Below are positions 19,470 through 26,842 of a DNA stretch of 64,000 nt, piece after piece. How positions within the stretch are numbered: position 1 is the first letter of the stretch; the number at the start of each line of letters is the position of its first letter. The translations under genes and the position numbers were made by a program. Origin of the DNA: JAKFEW01 sp036675505 (GTDB taxonomy: Bacteria; Cyanobacteriota; Sericytochromatia; S15B-MN24; JAQBPE01); the NCBI GenBank assembly GCA_036675505.1, contig JAKFEW010000053.1:10059-74058 (forward strand), in the 5' to 3' direction. Under the pieces are notes generated by a model that had not been told where the DNA came from, searched no databases, and worked only from the letters and a program-made list of their open reading frames with translations.

Positions 19470-20924
19470 TTATAGCGGGGGTGCGCCGGCACGCCCAGCG
19501 TCGCCGCGCGTTTGCTCGCCCGCCTTCCGCAGCGCGTCGGACCCGGGCCAGAGCCAGCCGTAGCTGAACAGGGCCACCCCGTCCAGCGCGCCGTAAGCGC
19601 CCTCGACCCGCCGGCCTTTGAGGTAAGCGACCTGCGCCGTGAGCGACCAGTGGCGCCGCGGTGCGCGCTCGGCGGCCTCGGGCGGATCGGCGGCGAGCGA
19701 CGCGAGCAGCGCCGGCCGGCGGCCGCCGTGGAGGGCGGCGATGCCCGCTTCCACCACCGCGAGCTCTCGATCGATCGTGGCGCGCCCGTCGCCGTCGTCC
19801 CGCGGATCGACCGCCGGGTCGTAGGCGTAACACATGGCCGCCGCCTCGTCGCACAACGGCAGCCAGGCGAGCGCGTGCTGGGCGCGCGGGTCGTGCGGCC
19901 GCAGGTAGACCCCCGGGTGGAAGGCGAGGCCGAGGCGCGCGCGCCCGGTGAGCCGTGCGCGCGCATCGACGAGCACGTCACGCAGCTCGCGCGCCAGGAA
20001 GGCGCGCCAGGCCCCGAGCCAGGCGGCATGGGTGGCGTCGTCGGGCGCCTGGCCGCTGCGCAGGAACGCGCGGAAGGCCTGGGTGTTCAGGTCCGGACGC
20101 TCGGCCGCGAGCGCGGCCAGGGTCGAGGGCGCGTAGCCCCAATAGTCGCGAGGATCACCGGCCACGGGACGCTGGCCGCGCGAGCCGACCGGGTAGCGCA
20201 GGTAGTCCAGCCAGACGCCGTCGAAGCAGCGCAAGCCCGCTATCTCCTCGAGCAACAGGCCGAGGCGCGCACGGACGGCCGGCGAGGAGGGCGAGACGAA
20301 GGCCGAGCCCGGCCCCTCGGCCGTGACGGGCGATCGCCCCCAGCCATCGACGACCGGCTCCGCCCAGCCGCCGCGCAGCTGGTCCTCGCCCCAGCGCAGG
20401 GTGTGCACCCAGGCGTAGAGCTTGATGCCGCGGTAACGTGCCTCCCTGGCGTAGACCCGCACGACGTCGAGCCCGGGCCAGCGCGCGGGGAAGGCGCGGC
20501 CACCGTCGTAGGCCGTGCGACCGTTGTAGAAGGTCTCCACGTAGATCTCGGTCGCGCCCAGCGCCTGGGCGCGGTCGAAGACCTCGAGCACCCGCCCGGC
20601 CGTGGCATCGGCGGCGTACGGCCGCACCCAGATCCCCTTGCGGCGAAAGTACGGATCGCCGGGATCCCCGGCCCAGGCCGACCGGGCGACCGATCGCACC
20701 AGGCCGTCGTACGCCGCGAGCTCGCGCGGCACCGGCGGCTGCCAGGGCCAGGCGCCCGTGCGGTAACGCGCGTCCCAGGCCCGTGCGGTGAGCGGCGGGA
20801 CCTGGGTGGCGAGCCAGGCGTCGCGCGCGGCGTCCAGGCGCGAGGCGACGTCCGCGGGGGCCTGTGCGGCGGCGGCGGGCAAGGCGATCAGGAGGGCGGC
20901 GCACGCAGCCGACAGGGGACGCAT
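19470..20924 (-). CDS. Secreted GH10-like (GHL10/YngK-type) glycoside hydrolase
   Basis: A 484-residue protein with a signal peptide (residues 1-20, cleavage after AAA-QA). The TIM-barrel body carries GIWVRPYA, the ATEIYVETFYNGRTAY strand, YAWVHTL and DGVWLDYLRYP, the family hallmark where Asp is probably catalytic. Related proteins (DUF187/GHL10) hydrolyse cell-envelope polysaccharides. Three 47-bp tandem repeats lie in the short gap upstream of its start and so form its promoter region or the 3' end of the neighbour. Confidence 0.8.
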   Translation of the reverse strand: MRPLSAACAALLIALPAAAAQAPADVASRLDAARDAWLATQVPPLTARAWDARYRTGAWPWQPPVPRELAAYDGLVRSVARSAWAGDPGDPYFRRKGIWVRPYAADATAGRVLEVFDRAQALGATEIYVETFYNGRTAYDGGRAFPARWPGLDVVRVYAREARYRGIKLYAWVHTLRWGEDQLRGGWAEPVVDGWGRSPVTAEGPGSAFVSPSSPAVRARLGLLLEEIAGLRCFDGVWLDYLRYPVGSRGQRPVAGDPRDYWGYAPSTLAALAAERPDLNTQAFRAFLRSGQAPDDATHAAWLGAWRAFLARELRDVLVDARARLTGRARLGLAFHPGVYLRPHDPRAQHALAWLPLCDEAAAMCYAYDPAVDPRDDGDGRATIDRELAVVEAGIAALHGGRRPALLASLAADPPEAAERAPRRHWSLTAQVAYLKGRRVEGAYGALDGVALFSYGWLWPGSDALRKAGEQTRGDAGRAGAPPL

Positions 20925-20969
20925 GGCCCTATGGTACCCGCCGCGGCGACCGGCCGCCGTGACGGCGTC

Positions 20970-21117
20970 AGCGGGTAGCGCCTGCGGCTGGCCCCCAGAG
21001 GAATGCCTGACGATTTAGCGGGTAGCGCCTGCGGCTGGCCCCCAGAGGAATGCCTGACGATTTAGCGGGTAGCGCCTGCGGCTGGCCCCCAGAGGAATGC
21101 CTGACGATTTAGCGGGT
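20970..21117. repeat. 47-bp tandem repeat, three exact copies plus 7 bp
   Basis: Exact copies begin at 20970, 21017 and 21064, followed by a partial AGCGGGT at 21111. The last unit boundary includes the stop codon of the 21109-21516 gene, so the array looks like duplication of that gene's 3' end and downstream sequence. It occupies most of the gap between the lipoprotein and the GHL10 gene. Confidence 0.97.
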
Positions 21118-21516
21118 TCTGAAACTGAGGGTCGATGAGCGCGCCACGCCCTGGGCCGTGCGCGTCTCGACCCGGAAGAAGTAGCGCGTGGCCGGCTTGA
21201 GGCCGGCGAGCGCGACCATGGTGGCCTCGGTCGGCACGGTCTCGGGCGCAAGGCCGAGCTCGGGCGTGGGCGCGTAGCGCACGACGCTCTCGCCCTTCCA
21301 GGGCGATCGCCACGCGATGCGCACCGAGGTCGCCTGGACCTTCTCGACGACCACCGGCCCCGGCCCTGGCCGTAGCACGCGCTCGGGATCGGCCGGGCCC
21401 TTCGCCCAGCCTTCCCATTCGGCTTGCGGCCCCTGCACGGAGAGCCATGAACAACCCACGAGCGTCAGCGCGGCGACGAACGCGCCGGCGAGCCGGTTCC
21501 AGCGCTTGGTCATCAT
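21109..21516 (-). CDS. Lipoprotein with fibronectin type III-like domain
   Basis: A 135-residue lipoprotein with signal LTLVGC (lipobox Cys22). Residues about 55-133 form an Fn3-type beta-sandwich: ATSVRIAWRSPWKGESVVRY, then LKPATRYFFRVET, as in the N-terminal domain of purple acid phosphatases. There is no catalytic domain, so it is probably a periplasmic or surface binding protein. Its stop codon lies within the edge of the 47-bp tandem array. Confidence 0.8.
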   Translation of the reverse strand: MMTKRWNRLAGAFVAALTLVGCSWLSVQGPQAEWEGWAKGPADPERVLRPGPGPVVVEKVQATSVRIAWRSPWKGESVVRYAPTPELGLAPETVPTEATMVALAGLKPATRYFFRVETRTAQGVARSSTLSFRTR

Positions 21517-21672
21517 GTTTGCCTCTTTCGTACCATCCGCCGGAGGGCGGAAACCATCATGCCGCTTGTACTTGACGCGGGCATCGCCGGGCTATTTCGG
21601 CGTCGTTGAATATATGTGTACGAAATGCCCATAGGCGCCCGGCAACGTACTGGACGAGCAGGCCTCGACCAA

Positions 21673-21702
21673 CTTAACCGATAGTTAACGCAAACTTTAG
21701 CC
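21673..21702 (+). promoter_or_regulatory. Pho-box-like array (three 8-mers, 11-bp period)
   Basis: CTTAACCG, GTTAACGC and CTTTAGCC are each separated by exactly 3 bp. This is the arrangement of cyanobacterial Pho boxes (PyTTAAPyPyT/A repeats with 3-bp gaps), bound by PhoB/SphR-type regulators. It lies 68 bp upstream of the lipoprotein start at 21770. Confidence 0.6.
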
Positions 21703-21769
21703 CACCATGACCAAGTTCCAGGCCAGGCGGACGATAACCTCACCAGGAACACCTTGGAGGGAACACCGC

Positions 21770-22015
21770 ATGAAGTCCGCCATCCGCCTCGCCGTCACCG
21801 CCATCGCGCTGCTCGCGCTGACTGGCTGCGGCAAGGAAGCCCCGGCCGCGAAGGTTCCCGAGATCGACTCGGTGTTCACCCGCAAGCCCGTCCAGTCGAC
21901 GAAGCTCGAGCTCGGCCGTCAGGTCCAGGAGCGCGAGGACAACGACACCGATACGACGGACACGGCCCGCGTGGGTGGTCCCTCGAACGAGAAGCAAGGC
22001 TTCAAGCGCGATTAG
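21770..22015 (+). CDS. Small lipoprotein of unknown function
   Basis: An 81-residue protein with a clear signal and lipobox (LLALTGCGKE, Cys19). The mature part is short, charged and probably disordered, with an acidic DNDTDTTDT stretch. The start at 21770 is chosen because GGAGG lies 9 nt upstream and the signal peptide begins there; an ATG at 21707 is in frame but would bury the signal. The Pho-box-like array upstream suggests regulated expression. Confidence 0.8.
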   Translation: MKSAIRLAVTAIALLALTGCGKEAPAAKVPEIDSVFTRKPVQSTKLELGRQVQEREDNDTDTTDTARVGGPSNEKQGFKRD

Positions 22016-22083
22016 GTTTCTTCGCTTCGGGTCGCGGCGCGCGGTGGTAAGATCCGCTTGCCTCCCCTGATCGCCCTGCTGAC

Positions 22084-22629
22084 ATGATCCGCGCCCTCGC
22101 TCTCACGTTCCTCGCCGTCTCGCTGACCACAGCCCCCGCGCTCGCCACGCCCAAGAAGCCCGGCGCTGGGGTCACCAAGGCGAGCGCCGCCGCCAAGGCA
22201 GGCGCCGTAGCCAAGTCGGCGACCACGCCGGCCCGGCCCAAGCTCGATTTCCGCCTGGTCGAGGCCGCCTACCTGGGCGACCTCCCGCGCCTCGACGCGC
22301 TGCTCGCTCAGGGCGCCGAGACCGAGGTGCTGGACGCCCACGGCTACACGCCGCTGCTCTGGGCCGCGCAGCAGGGCCATGAGGCCGTGGTAGACGCCTT
22401 GCTCGCCCAGGGCGCGAACGTCGAGGCGCGCAGCCGTGCCGGCCACAGCGCGCTGCTGATCGCCGTGGCGCAACGCCATTCGGGCATCGTGCGCAGCCTG
22501 CTGCGCGAAGGCGCGGACCCGCTCGTCCGCGGTGCGGGTCGGCTCTCGCCTTATGGCTACGCCAAGGCCCATGCCCAGGCCGAAATGGTGAAGTTGATGG
22601 ACCGCGCGATGGCTGGAGAACGACTATGA
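22084..22629 (+). CDS. Secreted ankyrin-repeat protein
   Basis: A 181-residue protein with a signal peptide (cleavage near ALA-TP, residue 22) and an Ala/Lys-rich linker. Residues about 55-175 are three to four ankyrin repeats (DAHGYTPLLWAAQQGHEAVVDALL and a following degenerate pair), a protein-binding scaffold acting outside the cytoplasm. The stop overlaps the next gene by 4 nt (ATGA), so the two are translationally coupled. Confidence 0.88.
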   Translation: MIRALALTFLAVSLTTAPALATPKKPGAGVTKASAAAKAGAVAKSATTPARPKLDFRLVEAAYLGDLPRLDALLAQGAETEVLDAHGYTPLLWAAQQGHEAVVDALLAQGANVEARSRAGHSALLIAVAQRHSGIVRSLLREGADPLVRGAGRLSPYGYAKAHAQAEMVKLMDRAMAGERL

Positions 22630-22853
22630 ACCAGGATGACCCCGTCGTCACCGACTTCAAGGACGCCTACACGGCCCTCGAAGCGGCCTTGAAGACCGCT
22701 CCGGAGACGCAGCTAGAGCTGCTCGGCGCGGTCGATGCGCTCTACGCGGCGATGGACGACGCCCTCGACTCCCTCGAGGACCAGGCGGTGCTCGACGCGC
22801 AGATCATGCTTCGCCATGCCGAGAGCTTGCTGACCCGCTACTTCGGGATGTAA
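22626..22853 (+). CDS. Small acidic helical protein
   Basis: A 75-residue cytoplasmic protein, acidic and fully helical by composition, with no family I recognise. It is coupled to the ankyrin gene through ATGA and followed immediately by a strong terminator, so it ends this operon. It could be a partner of the ankyrin protein, but the ankyrin protein is exported and this one is not. Confidence 0.75.
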   Translation: MNQDDPVVTDFKDAYTALEAALKTAPETQLELLGAVDALYAAMDDALDSLEDQAVLDAQIMLRHAESLLTRYFGM

Positions 22854-22856
22854 AGA

Positions 22857-22882
22857 AGGGCGGTCCCGGCCGGGACCGCCCT
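22857..22882. terminator. Bidirectional terminator
   Basis: A perfect 26-bp palindrome (13-bp arms) between two convergent genes, flanked by TAAAGA on the left and CTCTCT on the right. It can serve both strands. Confidence 0.85.
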
Positions 22883-22888
22883 CTCTGG

Positions 22889-24601
22889 CTACATGCCGAT
22901 GTAGACCGGACCGCCGCCGCCCTCGGGCGCCACCCAGGTGATCAGCTGGTAGGGGTCCATGATGTCGCACGTCTTGCAGTGCACGCAATTGCTGGGGTTG
23001 AGCTTGAGCTCGGTCACGCCGTTGCCCTTGAGATCGACCATCTCGTACACGGCGGCCGGGCAGAAGTGCTGGCAGGGGTTGCCGTACTCCTCCTTGCAGC
23101 GCGTGTTGCAGACGTTCGTGTCCGCGAGCCGCAGGTGTGCAGGCTGGTTCTCTTCGTGCTTCGTGCCCGAGCGGTACACGTCGTCGAGCTTCGAGAAGGT
23201 GATCTTGCCGTCCGGCTTGAAGTCGCTCACGGGCTTGGCGCCGCCCGGGTAGTACTCCTTGAGCTTCTTGATCCGCCGGTGGCCAGGCACCGTGTGGTAG
23301 CGATCCTTGAGACCACGGCCGCCCGTGACCATCTGCAGCGGGATGTGCAGGAACATCGCCGAGTAGAGGCCGTTTTCGAAGGAGGCGTGGAAGTTGCGCG
23401 AGGCGAACATCTCCTTGCCGATCGGGCCGTCCTTGTCCATGATGCGCTTCTCGTACGCCGCCAGGATGTCCTCGCCCATCGGGCCCGGCGCTTGCCCCGC
23501 CTGGCGCTTGAGGCCCTCGAAGATCGTCTCGGCGGCGGCCATGCCCGACTCGATGGCCAGGTGGATGCCCTTGAGGCGCCCGGGGTTGAGCAGCGCGGCG
23601 CTGTCGCCGATCAGGAGCGCGCCGTCCGCGTAGGGCTTCGGGATCGCCCAGTAACCGCCCGTCGGGATGGTCTTCGCGCCGTAGCGGATCATCTCGCCGC
23701 CCTCGAGCATCCGGGCGATCGCCGGGTGCTGCTTGTAGCGCTGCAGCGCGAGGTGCGGGTCGAACGTGGGGTCGAGGTAGTCGAGGCCGGCCACCAGGCC
23801 GATCACGATCTGCTGGTTGTCGAGGTGGTAGATGAAGCCGCCGCCGCTCTCTTCAGCCTTGAGCGGGTAGTTCATCGTGTGGATGACGCGGCCCTTCTTC
23901 CAGTTCTCGGGCTTTACTTTCCACAGCTCCTTCACGCCGACCTCCCACACCTGCGGGTTCTTGCCGGCGTCGAGCTTCTTCTTCTGGATCAGCGCCTTGG
24001 TCAGCGTGCCGCGCGTGCCCTCGCCGAGCACCACCACGCGGGCGTGGAAGTCCATGCCGGGCTGGAAGTTCGCCTTCGGCTGGCCGTGGTGGTCGATGCC
24101 CATGTCCGTGGTGCGGACGCCGGTCACGCGGTCCTGCTCGTCGTAGAGCAGCTCGGCCGCGGGGTAGCCGGGAGCGACGGTGACGCCCTCTTCCTCGGCC
24201 TTCTGGGCCATCCAGGCCACCAGCTTCTGGAGCGACATCACGTAGTTGCCGTGGTTGTTCATCTGCGGCGGCGTGATCGGCAGCTTGAACTTGCCGCCCT
24301 GCGTGAGGAACCAGACCTCGTCGTCGGTGACCGGGCTCTCGTAGGGCACGCCCGCCGCCTCGAGGTCCGGGAACAGCTTGCGCAGGCTCTTGGGATCGAG
24401 CACGGCGCCCGAGAAGCCGTGATAGCCGACTTCCGCGCTCTTTTCGAGCACGGCGATCATGGGGTCCTCGAGCTTGGGGGTCGCGCCCGACTCGTTGTGC
24501 TTCTTCACCAGGCGCGCGAGGTGGATCGCGCCCGCCAGGCTGGCCGGGCCGGCGCCCACGAACAGGACGTCGACGGGGTTCTGTTCACGTTCGATGGTCA
24601 T
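22889..24601 (-). CDS. Electron-transfer flavoprotein:quinone oxidoreductase (ETF-QO)
   Basis: A 570-residue membrane-associated flavoprotein that passes electrons from ETF to the quinone pool. The FAD Rossmann motif DVLFVGAGPASLAG is at 10-23. The C-terminal ferredoxin-like part has CPAA and NCVHCKTCD, giving the ligands of the [4Fe-4S] cluster. Its presence implies flavin-linked acyl-CoA dehydrogenation and respiration. ETF subunits and acyl-CoA dehydrogenases are not in the window. A 23-bp near-palindrome at 24641-24663 lies in its promoter region. Confidence 0.97.
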   Translation of the reverse strand: MTIEREQNPVDVLFVGAGPASLAGAIHLARLVKKHNESGATPKLEDPMIAVLEKSAEVGYHGFSGAVLDPKSLRKLFPDLEAAGVPYESPVTDDEVWFLTQGGKFKLPITPPQMNNHGNYVMSLQKLVAWMAQKAEEEGVTVAPGYPAAELLYDEQDRVTGVRTTDMGIDHHGQPKANFQPGMDFHARVVVLGEGTRGTLTKALIQKKKLDAGKNPQVWEVGVKELWKVKPENWKKGRVIHTMNYPLKAEESGGGFIYHLDNQQIVIGLVAGLDYLDPTFDPHLALQRYKQHPAIARMLEGGEMIRYGAKTIPTGGYWAIPKPYADGALLIGDSAALLNPGRLKGIHLAIESGMAAAETIFEGLKRQAGQAPGPMGEDILAAYEKRIMDKDGPIGKEMFASRNFHASFENGLYSAMFLHIPLQMVTGGRGLKDRYHTVPGHRRIKKLKEYYPGGAKPVSDFKPDGKITFSKLDDVYRSGTKHEENQPAHLRLADTNVCNTRCKEEYGNPCQHFCPAAVYEMVDLKGNGVTELKLNPSNCVHCKTCDIMDPYQLITWVAPEGGGGPVYIGM

Positions 24602-24640
24602 CCGCTTCTCCGTTGAAGAGGGGTGTTTTCGAGGGGGTCC

Positions 24641-24663
24641 GCTATATCGAATTGATATATAGC
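24641..24663. promoter_or_regulatory. Near-palindromic operator candidate before ETF-QO
   Basis: GCTATAT at the left arm and ATATAGC at the right arm flank a GAATT-centred core, an AT-rich island in GC-rich DNA, 40 bp upstream of the ETF-QO start. It has the size and symmetry of a TetR- or GntR-type operator. The regulator is not identified. Confidence 0.5.
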
Positions 24664-24685
24664 ATACAGCGCCGCGCCATGCTAT

Positions 24686-24727
24686 GACGACCGACTCGAC
24701 CGATCACCATCGGTCGAGTCGGTCGTC
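24686..24727 (-). terminator. Long-stem terminator after the rhodanese gene
   Basis: A perfect 19-bp stem (24686-24704 with 24709-24727) with loop CACC, 16 nt after the rhodanese stop. There is no U-tract, but the stem is exceptionally long. Confidence 0.65.
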
Positions 24728-24743
24728 AGCCGGACAGTCGGCT

Positions 24744-25220
24744 TCAGGGGCCCTTGTCGAGGGGCTGGCCGGCGGCGATCCAGGCATCGAGGCCGCCCTT
24801 CAGCAGCAGCAACCCGGTGAAGCCGTATTGGTCATGCAGGTCTCGCGCCGCACCGGCCGAGGAGGCTTCGTCCGCTCACGTGCAGTATAGGACGAGCGGT
24901 CGGTCCTTCGGCAACGTGATGGCGCCGGTCCGGAGGTCGCTCCAGGGCGCCGAAATCGCGCCGCGGGCATGGCCTTCATCGAACAGGTTGCGCCACCGCA
25001 CGTCGACGAGCAGGAGATCCTCGCCGGCGGCCCGTCGCTTCACGAACGCCTCGACGGTGATGCGTTCCGCCTCGTAAGCAGGGGCCAGCGAGGGTGCCGG
25101 CGAGACCAGGGCCGCCGGGCCGCTTGCGGGCACGCCGGGGTTCGGCGCGCCGGCGGCGCACGCCGCCGTGGCGAGCGCCAAGGCTGCAGCGACGACCAGG
25201 GTCGCGTGGCGACGGGGCAT
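24744..25220 (-). CDS. Rhodanese-like lipoprotein selenoprotein (CxU)
   Basis: The conventional gene stops at a TGA at 24876-24878 after LVLYCT, which truncates the rhodanese fold. Reading through gives 158 residues: a lipoprotein signal (ATAACAAG, Cys21), then a complete rhodanese domain LLLVDVRWRNLFDEGHARGA, VLYCT-U-ADEASSAGAARDL, and the C-terminal LKGGLDAWIAAG. Related periplasmic rhodaneses carry YCxC-(P)NEASSA at this loop, so UGA falls on the second cysteine of CxC. A SECIS-like hairpin follows. Rhodaneses transfer sulfane sulfur or act in redox. A nonsense mutation is the alternative, but the intact downstream half argues against it. Confidence 0.78.
24842..24861 (-). promoter_or_regulatory. 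SECIS-like hairpin of the rhodanese gene
   Basis: A stem of 3 + 4 base pairs with one bulged G closes the loop GGUGC, which starts 22 nt after the UGA. The loop is identical to that of the DCC gene hairpin at 55521-55539. Confidence 0.65.
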
Positions 25221-25352
25221 ACGGACATCTCCCAGGGTCAGGCCGAACTCGGCTCCATCCTATGACGCCCCCGGTTTGCTGCCAAGATCGGGAAACCACG
25301 GGACCTGCGCACGTATTGTCTTGGTCGCCGCGAGGTGTTAGTATATATCCAG

Positions 25353-25380
25353 GTTAACCAATGATTAACTTGCCTTAACC
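25353..25380 (+). promoter_or_regulatory. Pho-box-like array before the GH1 gene
   Basis: GTTAACCA, ATTAACTT and CTTAACC; the TTAA cores are 11 and 10 bp apart. It is 37 bp upstream of the GH1 start, so it would overlap the promoter. Confidence 0.55.
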
Positions 25381-25416
25381 TTCGCGTCACCGCCGACGCC
25401 TCGAAAGGACGACGCC

Positions 25417-26841
25417 ATGGCCGCCGCCGGCCGCATCTTCCGTACCCTCGTCACCGCCCTCGTTTCCGCCGCCGCGCTCGCCGCCTGCGCGAAGACCTCC
25501 CCGCCCCCGACCGCTGCGAACCGCGCCGCGGCTGGCGTTCGCGCCAAGGCCGCGATGCCCGAGGGCTTCATGTGGGGCGTCTCCACGGCCGGCTTCCAGT
25601 GGGAGGGCCAGGACACCACCTCGCAGTGGGCCGCCTGGGACAAGGCGGGCAAGACGAGCGAGCGCAACCCGCGCGGCGCCGACGGCCTGGTCCGCTACGA
25701 GGAAGACGCCGACCTCACGCGCGGCCTGGGCTGCAACGCCTTCCGGACGAGCATCGAGTGGGCACGCATCGAGCCGCAAGAAGGCGTGATCGATCAGGCC
25801 GCCGTGCAGCACTACCACAACGTGCTCGACGCGCTGCGCGCGCGGGGCATCGAGCCGCTCGTGACGCTCCACCACTTCGCCTACCCGGCCTGGATGGACA
25901 AGGACGGCGGCTGGGAGGGCAACAAGGCCCCCGAGCGCTTCGCGCGCTTCGCCGCCTTCGTCGCCAAGGAGTACGGCGCGAAGGTGAAGTGGTACATCAC
26001 CTTCAACGAGCCCAACGTCTTCCTGATGGGCGGCTGGCTCTCGCCGATGATGCCGCCGGGCAAGACCGATCCGCTCGCCGGCCTGCGCGCGCTCCGCCGC
26101 ATCGCCAAGGCCCATGCGCTGGCCTACGACGCGCTCCACGCGCACGACACGGACGCGCAGGTGTCTTTCAACATGTACACCGCGGAGTGGGCGCTCGGCG
26201 GCCCGACCCGCCCGGCGACGCCGATGGACGCCGCCGACCCGCGCAAGGAAGCCGAGCGCGAAATCTGCTCGGACACTTTCCTCTTCGACGAGGTCGAGAA
26301 GCACGGGCGCAAGCTGGATTACGCCGCGCTCGATTACTACTGCAAGTTCAAGCTCTACCTGCCTTTCGTGTTCCCGCGCGCCGACACCTGGGAGGTCTAC
26401 CCCGAGGGCCTCTACAAGGCCGTCAAGCGCTACCACAAGCGTTACAAGCTGCCCGTGCTGATCGCCGAGAACGGCATCGCGACCTGGGACCTCGCGCCGC
26501 GGAAGGATCGCTGGACCCGTTCGGCCTCGCTGGTGGCCCATGTGCGCCAGCTGCAGCGCGCGATGGACGAGGGCGTGCCGGTGCTCGGCTACGTGCACTG
26601 GTCGATCACCGACAACTACGAGTGGGGCACGTTCTCGCCGCGCTTCGGGCTGTTCAGCGTCGACTGCCGCAACGGGAACTTCACGCGCAAAGAGGCCGAC
26701 GGCGCCGAGGCCTTCCGCCGGGTGATCGCGGCGCGGGGCGCCACCGACGACCTGGTGCGCCGCTACCCGCCGCCGGCGGCGCCGGCGCTGCCGACGCCGT
26801 GGGTCAACGGTGGGACGGGGACGCCGGTCCAGGCTTACTAG
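25417..26841 (+). CDS. GH1-family beta-glycosidase, lipoprotein form
   Basis: A 474-residue glycoside hydrolase family 1 enzyme. Both catalytic glutamates are visible: acid/base Glu198 in TFNEPN and nucleophile Glu351 in IAENG. Other family marks are FMWGVSTAGFQWEG, the His in LHHFAYP, and FGLFSVD. Unlike most GH1 enzymes, which are cytoplasmic, it begins with a signal and lipobox (LAACAK, Cys24), so it acts at the outer face of a membrane. The likely substrate is a beta-glucoside or beta-galactoside. Expression is probably controlled by the Pho-box-like array upstream. Confidence 0.93.
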   Translation: MAAAGRIFRTLVTALVSAAALAACAKTSPPPTAANRAAAGVRAKAAMPEGFMWGVSTAGFQWEGQDTTSQWAAWDKAGKTSERNPRGADGLVRYEEDADLTRGLGCNAFRTSIEWARIEPQEGVIDQAAVQHYHNVLDALRARGIEPLVTLHHFAYPAWMDKDGGWEGNKAPERFARFAAFVAKEYGAKVKWYITFNEPNVFLMGGWLSPMMPPGKTDPLAGLRALRRIAKAHALAYDALHAHDTDAQVSFNMYTAEWALGGPTRPATPMDAADPRKEAEREICSDTFLFDEVEKHGRKLDYAALDYYCKFKLYLPFVFPRADTWEVYPEGLYKAVKRYHKRYKLPVLIAENGIATWDLAPRKDRWTRSASLVAHVRQLQRAMDEGVPVLGYVHWSITDNYEWGTFSPRFGLFSVDCRNGNFTRKEADGAEAFRRVIAARGATDDLVRRYPPPAAPALPTPWVNGGTGTPVQAY

Positions 26842-26842
26842 C

